The notes under the pieces were generated by a model. It searched no databases, had not been told where the DNA came from, and saw only the letters and a program-made list of their open reading frames with translations. From Kibdelosporangium aridum (GTDB taxonomy: Bacteria; Actinomycetota; Actinomycetes; Mycobacteriales; Pseudonocardiaceae): a stretch of 64,000 bases of DNA. This document shows, piece by piece, positions 16,195-23,926 of the stretch. The position numbers and the translations under genes were made by a program. Every line of letters begins with the position of its first letter. Within the stretch, counting starts at the first letter, position 1. The stretch lies in the NCBI RefSeq assembly GCF_900176515.1, contig NZ_FWXV01000006.1, positions 62,001 through 126,000 of the forward strand. The letters are read 5' to 3'.

Positions 16195-16928
16195 CTATTC
16201 GGACGAGACGATCGCAGCGATGGCGTCGTAGAAGCCCGCTGGGTTGTCCACCATCGCGAAGTGACCGGAATCGGGGACCGAGTACGCCGGTACGCCTTCG
16301 AGCATCGGAAGCAGGTACTCGACTCGTTCTTCTTCACCGCCGTAGACGTACGCCTTGTTGTCCATGGCCAAGAACATCTCAAGCAACCGACCGCTGTCCG
16401 ACCACTCGACGAGCGACTGGGAGATCTGGTGGATCGCGGCGGGATCGCACTTCGGATACCACTGTGCCCACGCCTGGACGTCCTTGCGCGGCGACTGTTT
16501 GAGGCGCTCGGCGAAGCGGTAGAACCCCGTGGTGGTGAACATGTCGGAGGACATGCGCGCGGTCTTGCCGCTGACCAACGCACAGTCCTCGGCGACCAGG
16601 TTGCCTTCCACATTCACAAACCACGCCAGGTCGACTTTCTGCGCGACCAGCAGCCCAACCGCCCCACCCATGCTGTGCGCCACCACGGAGACCCGCCTGG
16701 CCCCATCGACTCGATCAGCTCGACCGAGGCATCGGCATACGCCTCAACGGAGTTCGCCCGCAGACTCGGCGATTCACCGTGTCCTGGAAAGTCGAACGCA
16801 CACAGGGAGAAGTCCTTCAGCTCGGCGGCGTCGAACGCCTCGGCGTAGGACTCTTTCGCGCAGCCGATGCCGTGCATGAAGACAATCAGGTGGTCACCCG
16901 ATCTCCTCTGCGCGGCCGCGAGGTTCAT
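16195..16928 (-). pseudogene. Alpha/beta hydrolase broken by a 1-bp frameshift
   Basis: Two frames together make one alpha/beta hydrolase. The N-terminal part (ATG 16928) has the oxyanion HGIG, FDFPGHGES and EAYADASVELIESMG. The C-terminal part in another frame continues RRVSVVAHSMGGAVGLL with the nucleophile elbow and ends with SGHFAMVDNP, the catalytic His. The switch falls at the C-run 16701-16704: one more C restores MGARRVSVVAHSMGG. It is therefore either a recent inactivation or a homopolymer sequencing error. The start is 4 bp after the nucS stop, so it may be co-transcribed. Confidence 0.8.
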
Positions 16929-16932
16929 TGGC

Positions 16933-17592
16933 TCAGAACAGCCGGAACTCGTCAGACTCCATACCGCGCAACGCGTCATAGTCGAGCACGACGCAGCGGA
17001 TGCCGCGGTCCTCAGCAAGCGTCCTGGCCTGGGGCTTGATCTGCTGCGCGGCGAAGACACCCTTCACCGGTGCCAGCAGCGGGTCGCGGTTGAGCAGTTC
17101 GAGGTACCGGGTCAGCTGCTCGACTCCGTCGATCTCGCCGCGTCGCTTGATCTCCACGGCGACGGACACGTTCTCGGCGTCCCGGCACATCAGGTCGACG
17201 GGTCCGATGGCGGTGGGGAACTCGCGGCGGACCAAGGTCCAGCCTTCACCCAGCGTGGTCACGTGCTCGGCGAGCAGCTCCTGCAGGTGGGCTTCGACGC
17301 CGTCCTTGATCAGTCCGGGGTCGATGCCGAGGTCGTGCTTGGAGTCGTGCTGGATTTCCTCGATCGTGATGATCAGCTTTTCGCCGCCCTTGTTCTGGAC
17401 GGTCCAGAGGCCTTCCTCCTCGGTCAGCCAGCACGGCGGGCTCATCCAGTTCAGCGGCTTGTACGAGCCACCGTCCGAGTGCACGAGCACCGAGCCGTCC
17501 GCCTTGACCATCAGCAACCGCATGGCCATCGGCAGATGAGCGGTCAGCCGTCCGACGTAATCAACCTGGCAGCGAGCTATCACTAGACGCAC
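16933..17592 (-). CDS. nucS: Mismatch-specific endonuclease NucS
   Basis: NucS (EndoMS) of actinobacterial non-canonical mismatch repair: cuts both strands at mismatches under control of the sliding clamp. 219 residues from a GTG at 17592 (RLVIARCQVDYVGRL is the conserved N-terminus). The C-terminal RecB-like nuclease has GPVDLMCRD, VAVEIKRRG and QLTRYLELL, holding the D-ExK catalytic site and Gln. The last residues ESDEFRLF fit the clamp-binding tail. Actinobacteria often lack MutS/MutL and rely on this protein. Confidence 0.93.
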   Translation of the reverse strand: MRLVIARCQVDYVGRLTAHLPMAMRLLMVKADGSVLVHSDGGSYKPLNWMSPPCWLTEEEGLWTVQNKGGEKLIITIEEIQHDSKHDLGIDPGLIKDGVEAHLQELLAEHVTTLGEGWTLVRREFPTAIGPVDLMCRDAENVSVAVEIKRRGEIDGVEQLTRYLELLNRDPLLAPVKGVFAAQQIKPQARTLAEDRGIRCVVLDYDALRGMESDEFRLF

Positions 17593-17641
17593 CGGGGCAG
17601 GGTAACGGATATGTGATCGCGCCCAGTGACACGATGAGATC

Positions 17642-18172
17642 ATGCAGACGCTCAGCACCCGACAGGTGTACGAAAACCCCTGGATGCGGCTCCGCGAGGA
17701 CAAGATCCGGCGCGCTGACGGGTCGGAAGGCATCTACGCGGTCGTGGACAAGCCGACGTACGCCCTGATCATCCCGCTCGACGGCGACCGCCTGCACATG
17801 GTCGAGCAGTTCCGCTACCCGATCGGCCTGCGCCGTTGGGAGTTTCCCCAGGGCACAGCCCCCGGAATGGCCGACACCGATCCCCTCGAGCTGGCCAGGC
17901 GCGAGTTGCGCGAGGAAACAGGGCTGCGCGCGGGCCGGATGGTCGAACTCGGCCTGCTGGACGTCGCGGCGGGTATGTCCAGCCAACGCGGGCGGGTCTT
18001 CCTGGCGACCGAGTTGACCGAAGGGCCGCACGAGCGTGAGCACGAAGAGCAGGACATGCGCACGGCATGGATCGAGCGGAAGGAGTTCGAGGCGATGATC
18101 CAGCGTGAGGAAGTCACCGACGCCCAGTCCATCGCCGCGTACGCCATGCTGCTCATGCGCGAACGGCAGTGA
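17642..18172 (+). CDS. NUDIX hydrolase, ADP-ribose pyrophosphatase type
   Basis: 176-residue Nudix protein. The Nudix box is clear: G(TAPGM)... then ELARRELREETGL, with its Glu cluster for Mg2+ binding. Upstream FPQGTAPG and the N-terminal VYENPWMRLREDKIRR are typical of ADP-ribose/NDP-sugar hydrolases. Divergent from nucS with a 49-bp shared gap. Actual substrate unproven. Confidence 0.88.
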   Translation: MQTLSTRQVYENPWMRLREDKIRRADGSEGIYAVVDKPTYALIIPLDGDRLHMVEQFRYPIGLRRWEFPQGTAPGMADTDPLELARRELREETGLRAGRMVELGLLDVAAGMSSQRGRVFLATELTEGPHEREHEEQDMRTAWIERKEFEAMIQREEVTDAQSIAAYAMLLMRERQ

Positions 18173-18243
18173 AATACCTGGCTGGGGATGTGCCGGTGGT
18201 GCGGGCGGAAGGCGGAGACGAACGCGGACGGTGTCGAATAGCC
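18166..18243 (-). pseudogene. Relic of AraC gene 3' end, inverted copy
   Basis: By eye, this 78-bp stretch matches the reverse complement of 16108-16184 (the end of the AraC-type gene) with three substitutions and one inserted G. The translation on the minus strand gives GYSTPSAFVSAF before the frame breaks. It overlaps the last codons of the Nudix gene. With the AraC gene it forms inverted repeats flanking the hydrolase, nucS and Nudix genes. Confidence 0.85.
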
Positions 18244-18318
18244 AGCGGTCACTTCGCGATGGCGGACAATCCGGCCGGCTTTTACTCCACCGCCGCGGGC
18301 ATTGTCACTTCGCGGTGA
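18244..18318 (+). pseudogene. Relic of an alpha/beta hydrolase C-terminus
   Basis: 25 codons in frame, translating SGHFAMADNPAGFYSTAAGI and then four more residues and a stop. Compare SGHFAMVDNPAGFYDAIAAI in the hydrolase at 16195-16928. It abuts the AraC relic but in a back-to-back order unlike the parent pair, so at least two events were involved. It is more diverged than the AraC relic and may come from a lost paralogue. Confidence 0.8.
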
Positions 18319-19051
18319 TTGTCCATGTGCCGCTGGACTCGATCTGGACGACCGAGGGCCCGGGGAGCTTGACCGTTCCCTGGTAGCTGCCGATTTCGTT
18401 CACGGCGAGGCCGAGGCGCTTCGTCGACAGATCGGCATACGTGACAACGAAGTTGCCTTTGCCCTGGTTTTTCACCGTGGCGGATGTGAAGGTGTCCGCG
18501 AACATGATGACCGAATCGCCGCGGCCGCTGGCAGGTTTGCCGGTCACGACCTCGATGGCGTCCAGGCCGGTCACCGACAGCTTCCACGATCCCTTCGCTT
18601 TCACACTGATGCTGGTGGTCATGCTGCCGTCGGCGAGGTTGATCAGGTGCTTTCCCGTGTAGGCACCGATTGTGTTCACCAGCAGGCTTTCCCTGCCGTC
18701 GGACTCGACAACCACGTTTCCGGTGCACTTTGGACACTCGAATGCCACGATGCCCGGCGTCGCACCACGCTTGAGCTCGACGACGTCGTCTCCCTTGCCC
18801 TGGAAGACCTCTGGCGGGGGAGGCGGCGGCGGAGGGGTAGTGGTGGTGGTGGTTGTTGTTGCGGTGGTTGTCGGGCTGACTGAAGTGATGACCGCGGCCG
18901 GGCTGCCTGCTTCGGGCCGGGATGGGGTCCAGATCGCGACGGCCGCGATCACGACGATCACCGCCCCGCCCGCGACGGCGGGCCATTTCCACGGCTTGTG
19001 GGAACGTTGTCGAGGTGCGTCTGGATCTTCGGTCGGCCAGGCAATGCTCAT
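18305..19051 (-). CDS. Membrane-anchored protein with Thr/Pro linker
   Basis: 248 residues, no family recognised. Layout: cytoplasmic N-terminus, one membrane segment at about 25-42 (AVAGGAVIVVIAAVAIW), a low-complexity Thr run and Pro8 run (about 60-80), then an extracellular beta-rich domain (EVFQGKGDDVVELKRG onward) containing a CPKC pair. The repeated beta pattern with Gly turns resembles secreted ligand-binding domains of actinomycetes. Same strand as the DUF3558 gene, 142 bp downstream. Confidence 0.8.
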   Translation of the reverse strand: MSIAWPTEDPDAPRQRSHKPWKWPAVAGGAVIVVIAAVAIWTPSRPEAGSPAAVITSVSPTTTATTTTTTTTPPPPPPPPEVFQGKGDDVVELKRGATPGIVAFECPKCTGNVVVESDGRESLLVNTIGAYTGKHLINLADGSMTTSISVKAKGSWKLSVTGLDAIEVVTGKPASGRGDSVIMFADTFTSATVKNQGKGNFVVTYADLSTKRLGLAVNEIGSYQGTVKLPGPSVVQIESSGTWTITAK

Positions 19052-19193
19052 GGCTGCTCATCTCGGCTCGGCGGTCCGTCCGCTACATCGAGCCGTGCCA
19101 CAACCCATTACGGCCACGCGCTACGGAGGCCTCATCTACACAAAGCCGTTGCCGCGCCGAGACATCGTCACTCTTCGACGTACTGACGGTCGG

Positions 19194-20132
19194 TCAGGAC
19201 GGCAGCTTGCTCCACGCCTCGGCCGCGACGCTGCGTGCTGCCGCGCAGGCGGGTTCGGCGTTGTTCGGTGGCAGACGGACGATCACCTGGGCGAGTTCGC
19301 GGCCGGTTCCGTGCTTCGCTTCGGCGACACACAGTGTCCTGCCACCGATTTCGGTGCTGTACACACCCGTTTGCCTGCCTGCGATGGATTCCACCTTCAC
19401 GTCCGGTGCGGTGGACGGCTCGTCGAGGACGAACCGCAAAGTCAACGACGGCACCATCGCCTGCCCCCATCGGCATTGGTGGCCGCCCGGGTAACTGATC
19501 ACCTCGCCCGCCGGCAGGCCGGGAACCTGGGCCAGCGACACCGTCACCGCCTTGCACGCGTCCATCCTCGCCAATGACGCCGGCGGGTAGTCCACATGCT
19601 TCATTCGCCGCGCGGACACGTTCTCCGCGATCGTCGTCGTTGCCTTCTCGGCGATCGAACACAGTTGGGGCACTGTCGCCCCTGGAGTGTCGTAGGTATC
19701 GGCCGAGACCGCCATGGTCACGTTGTCGCTGAACATGATGTATCGCGCGCAACGGTCCTTGACAGGGTTCTCTTCGAACACCCGCAAAGTGCCGACGGGT
19801 TCGATCTCCTTGGCCTGCAACTCGCCGCGCATCCGCTCCAGCAGTCCAAAACGGACGGCCACTGTGGCGCTGCCGACCGGTAACTTCAGCCAGCAGTAGT
19901 CGTACGCTTCCTGATCCGGTTTCTGCGCCGCGCCGAACTGGGTCAGCGCGGCGGGATCGAGCAGGCTGCACGGGTCAAGGGCGCCCGCGTTGCCGATCAG
20001 TTCGGCCGCGCTCGACATGGTGCGTTTCGGTGGTGTGTACCCGGGGGCGGGCAACGCCGTACCACCCACTTGACTCGTGCACCCGGCCACCAAGAACCCC
20101 GCGATGAGCACAGCCCACCGTGACCACCGCAT
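19194..20132 (-). CDS. DUF3558 lipoprotein
   Basis: 312-residue exported lipoprotein: signal with lipobox VAGC near residue 18, then DUF3558-type domains with paired Cys (LDPCSLLDP, DYCWLKL, DACKAV, HQCRWG). Acts outside the membrane; function unknown in the family. The start lies 10 bp after the dhaM stop on the same strand, so it may be the last gene of the dha operon, which would be unexpected. Chance adjacency is also possible. Confidence 0.85.
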   Translation of the reverse strand: MRWSRWAVLIAGFLVAGCTSQVGGTALPAPGYTPPKRTMSSAAELIGNAGALDPCSLLDPAALTQFGAAQKPDQEAYDYCWLKLPVGSATVAVRFGLLERMRGELQAKEIEPVGTLRVFEENPVKDRCARYIMFSDNVTMAVSADTYDTPGATVPQLCSIAEKATTTIAENVSARRMKHVDYPPASLARMDACKAVTVSLAQVPGLPAGEVISYPGGHQCRWGQAMVPSLTLRFVLDEPSTAPDVKVESIAGRQTGVYSTEIGGRTLCVAEAKHGTGRELAQVIVRLPPNNAEPACAAARSVAAEAWSKLPS

Positions 20133-20142
20133 CCGCCGTCCC

Positions 20143-20796
20143 TCACTCGTCGAAGCCGCGGGTCACCAGTTCGTCGACCCGGCGCAAGGCCTCCGCGGCG
20201 TCCGGGCCGGTCGCCGACACCACCACCGTGTCGCCGCCCCGCACACCCAGACTCATCAGAGCGAGCACACTCGCCGCGTTCGCTTGCTTGTCGCCAAATC
20301 GTACGGTCACTTCGGCGTCAAGTCCGGCAACAGTTCGGGCAAGAAGTGCCGCAGGCCGGGCGTGCAGCCCGACCTCGTTGGTCAACAGGAGTTCGGTACC
20401 GGTTCCGTTATCCACAGCCTCCTCAGGGGCGCCTGCGGACACTGCGGCGGTCATCACAGTGTCCAGATCGCCGCCGCCCTGCGCGGCAACCGCTGCCGCC
20501 ACAGCACCTTCCACAAACGGCGCGTCGGCAACGGCTGCGCGAGAAGGATCTCCGAGCATCTCCACGGCCAGGTCAGCGGTCATCTTGGCGCTGCCGAGGT
20601 CGTAGAGCAGCAGCACGCCGTCGCCGGATTCGGCACGGTCCACAGCCGTGGACACCGCGTCGAAATCCGTGCCCAGCGTGCCGTCCGACAGCCCGCCTGC
20701 CGGCAGGATGCGAACGTCCGGCGCCATTTGGGCGGCAAGTTCGGCCAATCCCTCAGCCAGTCGGGCGCTGTGGGAGACCAGGACGAGGCCGATCAC
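20143..20796 (-). CDS. dhaM: Dihydroxyacetone kinase phosphotransfer subunit DhaM with HPr domain
   Basis: 217 residues: an EIIA-mannose-type domain (1-125) with His9 (VSHS) as phosphoryl acceptor, fused to an HPr domain (about 133-217) with His145 (VGLHARPAALLART). Passes phosphate from the PTS to ADP bound on DhaL. There is no enzyme I-like part, so a separate enzyme I is needed. The GTG start overlaps the dhaL stop (GTGA). Confidence 0.92.
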   Translation of the reverse strand: MIGLVLVSHSARLAEGLAELAAQMAPDVRILPAGGLSDGTLGTDFDAVSTAVDRAESGDGVLLLYDLGSAKMTADLAVEMLGDPSRAAVADAPFVEGAVAAAVAAQGGGDLDTVMTAAVSAGAPEEAVDNGTGTELLLTNEVGLHARPAALLARTVAGLDAEVTVRFGDKQANAASVLALMSLGVRGGDTVVVSATGPDAAEALRRVDELVTRGFDE

Positions 20797-21410
20797 GACG
20801 CCGCGTCCGCGAAAGCCCGCAGCAGCAACGCTGTCGACCGCGCTCCGGGATCCATGTGCCCGGCGCTGCGTTCGCCAAGGTAGGAAGCACGTCCCTTACG
20901 GGCGACCAAAGGCACGGTGTCCTGCGCGCCCTTGTCGGCAGCGTCCGCGGCGGCCTTGAGCACGTCCGCGATCGACCCGGACGTCTCCCGTGCGGCTGCG
21001 ACAGCCGGTGTCAAGGCGTCCACCATGGTCTTGTCGCCGACCTCGGCCTTTCCCCGCGCCACAACGCCGTCGAGGGCCGCTTGCAGGGCATCCGCAACGG
21101 ACTCGGGCGTCAACGTCTCCGCAGTCCCGAGTTTCGCCGCCGCCCTGAGGAAGCCCGTGCCGTACAACGGGCCCGCAGCACCACCCACAGTGGATATCAG
21201 CGTGCTCGCGACGATCTTGAGCACCGCGCCGGGGGTGTCGCCCGCATTATCCAGTTTGGACAATACGGCCGTGAAGCCGCGCTTGAGGTTCTCGCCGTGA
21301 TCACCGTCACCGATTTCACGGTCCAAAGTGACCAGTTCGTCCCGGTGTGCCTCGACCACCTGTGCGACCGAACGCATGGCCGCGATCACACCCTCCGCGT
21401 TACAGGTCAT
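20793..21410 (-). CDS. dhaL: Dihydroxyacetone kinase subunit DhaL
   Basis: ADP-binding subunit, 205 residues, all-helical. Mg2+-nucleotide site DREIGDGDHGENLKRG (about 30-45) and GGAAGPLYGTGFL are visible. Works with DhaK to phosphorylate dihydroxyacetone; ADP stays bound and is rephosphorylated by DhaM. Directly follows dhaK. Confidence 0.93.
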   Translation of the reverse strand: MTCNAEGVIAAMRSVAQVVEAHRDELVTLDREIGDGDHGENLKRGFTAVLSKLDNAGDTPGAVLKIVASTLISTVGGAAGPLYGTGFLRAAAKLGTAETLTPESVADALQAALDGVVARGKAEVGDKTMVDALTPAVAAARETSGSIADVLKAAADAADKGAQDTVPLVARKGRASYLGERSAGHMDPGARSTALLLRAFADAAS

Positions 21411-22412
21411 TCACGCACCCCACCGCAGCGCCGCGGTCCGCACCGGCGCGTCCCACCAGCGCAGCATCTCGTCGTCCACTTTCAACACCGAAAGACTCAT
21501 TCCCTGCATTTCCAGGCTGGTCACATACGGTCCGACCAGTCTGCGCTCGACGGTGATCCCGCGCTCGGCGAGCAAGCGCTCGGCAATGCCATGCGCGAGA
21601 TACAACTCGACCAGCGGCGTGCCGCCCATGCTGTTGGTGAACAGCAACACCCGGTCACCGGAGGAGAAGGGCAGGTCTTCCAGAATCGGGTCGAGCAACG
21701 TCCGCACGAGCTGATCCGCCGGCTGGTGCGGGACACGGCGCCTGCCCGGCTCGCCGTGGATCCCGATGCCGATCTCGATCTCGTCGTCCTCGAGCACGAA
21801 ACTGGGCTCACCCACGTGCGGCACCGTGCACGCGGTCAGCGCGACACCCATCGACCGAACCGACCCGATCACCCGGCGTGCCAACGTTTCGATCTCGTCG
21901 AGGCTGTATCCGCCCTCAGCCGCCCCGCCGACGATCTTCTCCAGCAACGCCGTCCCGCCGACACCTCGCCGCCCGGCGGTGTACAGCGAGTCCTTGACCG
22001 CCACGTCGTCGTCGATCACGACGGTCCGCACGTCAAGGCCTTCGGCAGCGGCGAATTCGGCCGCGGTCTCGAAGTTCAGCACGTCACCGGTGTAGTTCTT
22101 GACGATCAGCAGCACGCCCGCGCCGCCGTTCACGTGCTCGACCGCGGCCTGGACCTGGTCGGGCGTCGGCGAGGTGAACACCGCACCAGGACAGGCGGCG
22201 TCCAGCATGCCCATGCCGACGAAGCCGCCGTGCATCGGCTCGTGCCCCGACCCGCCGCCGGAGATGATCGCGACCTTGCCGCTGACCGGCGCGTCGGCGC
22301 GGTACACCACGGCTGGGTCGGTCCGTACTCTCAGGATGTCGCCATGGGCCGCGGCCACGCCCCGCAGTGACTCCTCGACGACCGTCGACGGATCATTGAT
22401 GATCTTCTTCAC
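21411..22412 (-). CDS. dhaK: Dihydroxyacetone kinase subunit DhaK
   Basis: Substrate-binding subunit, 333 residues. GGGSGHEPMH (phosphate and substrate loop) near residue 55 and GIGIHGEPGRR with the His that binds dihydroxyacetone as a hemiaminal. GTG start after GGAGG. First gene of dhaKLM, with all three genes contiguous or overlapping. No glycerol dehydrogenase is nearby, so the dihydroxyacetone source is unclear. The 261 bp upstream hold no gene that I can see. Confidence 0.94.
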   Translation of the reverse strand: MKKIINDPSTVVEESLRGVAAAHGDILRVRTDPAVVYRADAPVSGKVAIISGGGSGHEPMHGGFVGMGMLDAACPGAVFTSPTPDQVQAAVEHVNGGAGVLLIVKNYTGDVLNFETAAEFAAAEGLDVRTVVIDDDVAVKDSLYTAGRRGVGGTALLEKIVGGAAEGGYSLDEIETLARRVIGSVRSMGVALTACTVPHVGEPSFVLEDDEIEIGIGIHGEPGRRRVPHQPADQLVRTLLDPILEDLPFSSGDRVLLFTNSMGGTPLVELYLAHGIAERLLAERGITVERRLVGPYVTSLEMQGMSLSVLKVDDEMLRWWDAPVRTAALRWGA

Positions 22413-22673
22413 TTCCGAGCCTCCCGACGCTGGTTGGCAGGGCTTCCGCCTTCCTACCTGATGGGCCCTCGGCGCGAAAGGTGGAAGTTGACCTTCTCCC
22501 CAAGATCGAGTCTGGGGAATCCGGCCTGCCTGCGAGCATGTCCGCGACGTGTACGGGGACAGGAACCTGCAAGGACCGGCCTGGCTGGACGGGCGAGCGT
22601 GAGCACCACCGACAATTCACGCGTGACGCGGCCGTGCGACAACCGGCCCGCGGACGTTGCCGAGTACTTCAGA

Positions 22674-23636
22674 TCAAGAGCTGGCCAGTTTGGTGGCCAC
22701 AACCTTGGCGGCGGTCTCCGCTTTGGCGCACGGGTCCTGTGCCGCGTCGGGCGGTGTGCGCTCAAAGGACACGTTGATGTTCTCGCTGCGGTTGCCGGTC
22801 AGTCCCCGGTGGATCCACTCGATCTGGCACTTGTTCGGCGAGATGGTCGACTTGAACTTCACCGCGTTCTTGACCTTGTCGGTCAGCTGGACCGTGGTCG
22901 GGTTGTACGACTTGGTGGTGGACGCCGGGTCGAAGTCGATCGTGTACTTGACACTGATGTAGGTGTTGCGGGTGGTGTACCGGCAGCCACGGATGTCGTC
23001 GGGCTCCTTCTTCACTGGCCCGCCCGTGACGTCGCCCGAGGTCTTGTCGTCGATCGCCGCGCACGGGTCCAGCTTCACCAGGCTGCCCGGCGTGTCCTCG
23101 TACTTCGCCTTGCCCTCGGACACCGCCTTGACCGAGCTCTCGATCAGCTTGGTGGCCGCGGCGCACGGGTCGCCGCCGTCCCAGTAGGCCGTGGCGACCA
23201 GGCCGTGGTCCGGGCCGCGGCTGGTGATGGCCGTGTAGGAGCAGCCCGTGCTCGTCCGGGTCTCGTACACGCCGAGGCCGCCGACGGTCCTGGCGACCTG
23301 TTTGGGCGCGGAGATCAGGTCCGAGCCGACCTTGACCAGCAGCCGGATGTCCTTACCGGACTGCGGATCGCTCACGCTGTACGAGCACTCCGAGTAGCCG
23401 CGTCGGTCGGGCACGCCCGACGGCTTCTTCTTGCCGATGCCGCTCACCAGGTCGTCGGCCAGCAACCCACACGGGTCGACGGCACGCAACGCGTCGTCGT
23501 TGAACGAGCCCGCGGCCTTCACGGTGGTCTTGTTCGTGACGGTTTTGCCCAGGTCAACCGGACCCGCGCAGGCGGCGAGGGTCAGCACAACGGCAGCGGC
23601 CGGCAGGACACGAGCACTTCGCAACACATCGTGCAC
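22674..23636 (-). CDS. DUF3558 lipoprotein
   Basis: About 320 residues with a signal and lipobox (LTLAAC). Three repeated DPC-type segments (DPCGLL, DPCAAA, DPCAAI) and scattered Cys mark DUF3558-like domains. Start chosen at GTG 23636 because the frame upstream of it is not signal-like; 23627 is an alternative. Extracytoplasmic, function unknown. Paralogue in style of the lipoprotein at 19194-20132. Confidence 0.82.
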   Translation of the reverse strand: MHDVLRSARVLPAAAVVLTLAACAGPVDLGKTVTNKTTVKAAGSFNDDALRAVDPCGLLADDLVSGIGKKKPSGVPDRRGYSECSYSVSDPQSGKDIRLLVKVGSDLISAPKQVARTVGGLGVYETRTSTGCSYTAITSRGPDHGLVATAYWDGGDPCAAATKLIESSVKAVSEGKAKYEDTPGSLVKLDPCAAIDDKTSGDVTGGPVKKEPDDIRGCRYTTRNTYISVKYTIDFDPASTTKSYNPTTVQLTDKVKNAVKFKSTISPNKCQIEWIHRGLTGNRSENINVSFERTPPDAAQDPCAKAETAAKVVATKLASS

Positions 23637-23686
23637 GGTAGCGACCTGTGCCGCGTCGCGTGCACGGAACACCTCATTTCTGCCCG

Positions 23687-23914
23687 TCAGGTATCTGCAC
23701 CGTCAGGAATCCGCACCGGGCGGATGAGCGCCCACGCCGCCATCAGCGCGGTGAACACCAGCATCCCGATGCCGACCCACAGGTTGACGTTGAACCCGCC
23801 GGTCTTGATCCGGTCCTGGTCGCTCTCGAAGCCGATCCCGAGCACGAGCAGGACCACGCCGTACACACCGAACAGCAGTGCGATGATCCACCGCAGGTCG
23901 AACAGACGCGCCAT
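23687..23914 (-). CDS. Small two-helix membrane protein beside a symporter
   Basis: 75 residues with two hydrophobic segments (about 9-28 and 45-64). It lies 12 bp after the symporter stop on the same strand, as is common for small companions of sodium/solute symporters in actinomycetes. Likely accessory to or co-expressed with the transporter. No motif beyond the helices. Confidence 0.8.
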   Translation of the reverse strand: MARLFDLRWIIALLFGVYGVVLLVLGIGFESDQDRIKTGGFNVNLWVGIGMLVFTALMAAWALIRPVRIPDGADT

Positions 23915-23926
23915 GGCGCGGCCTCC

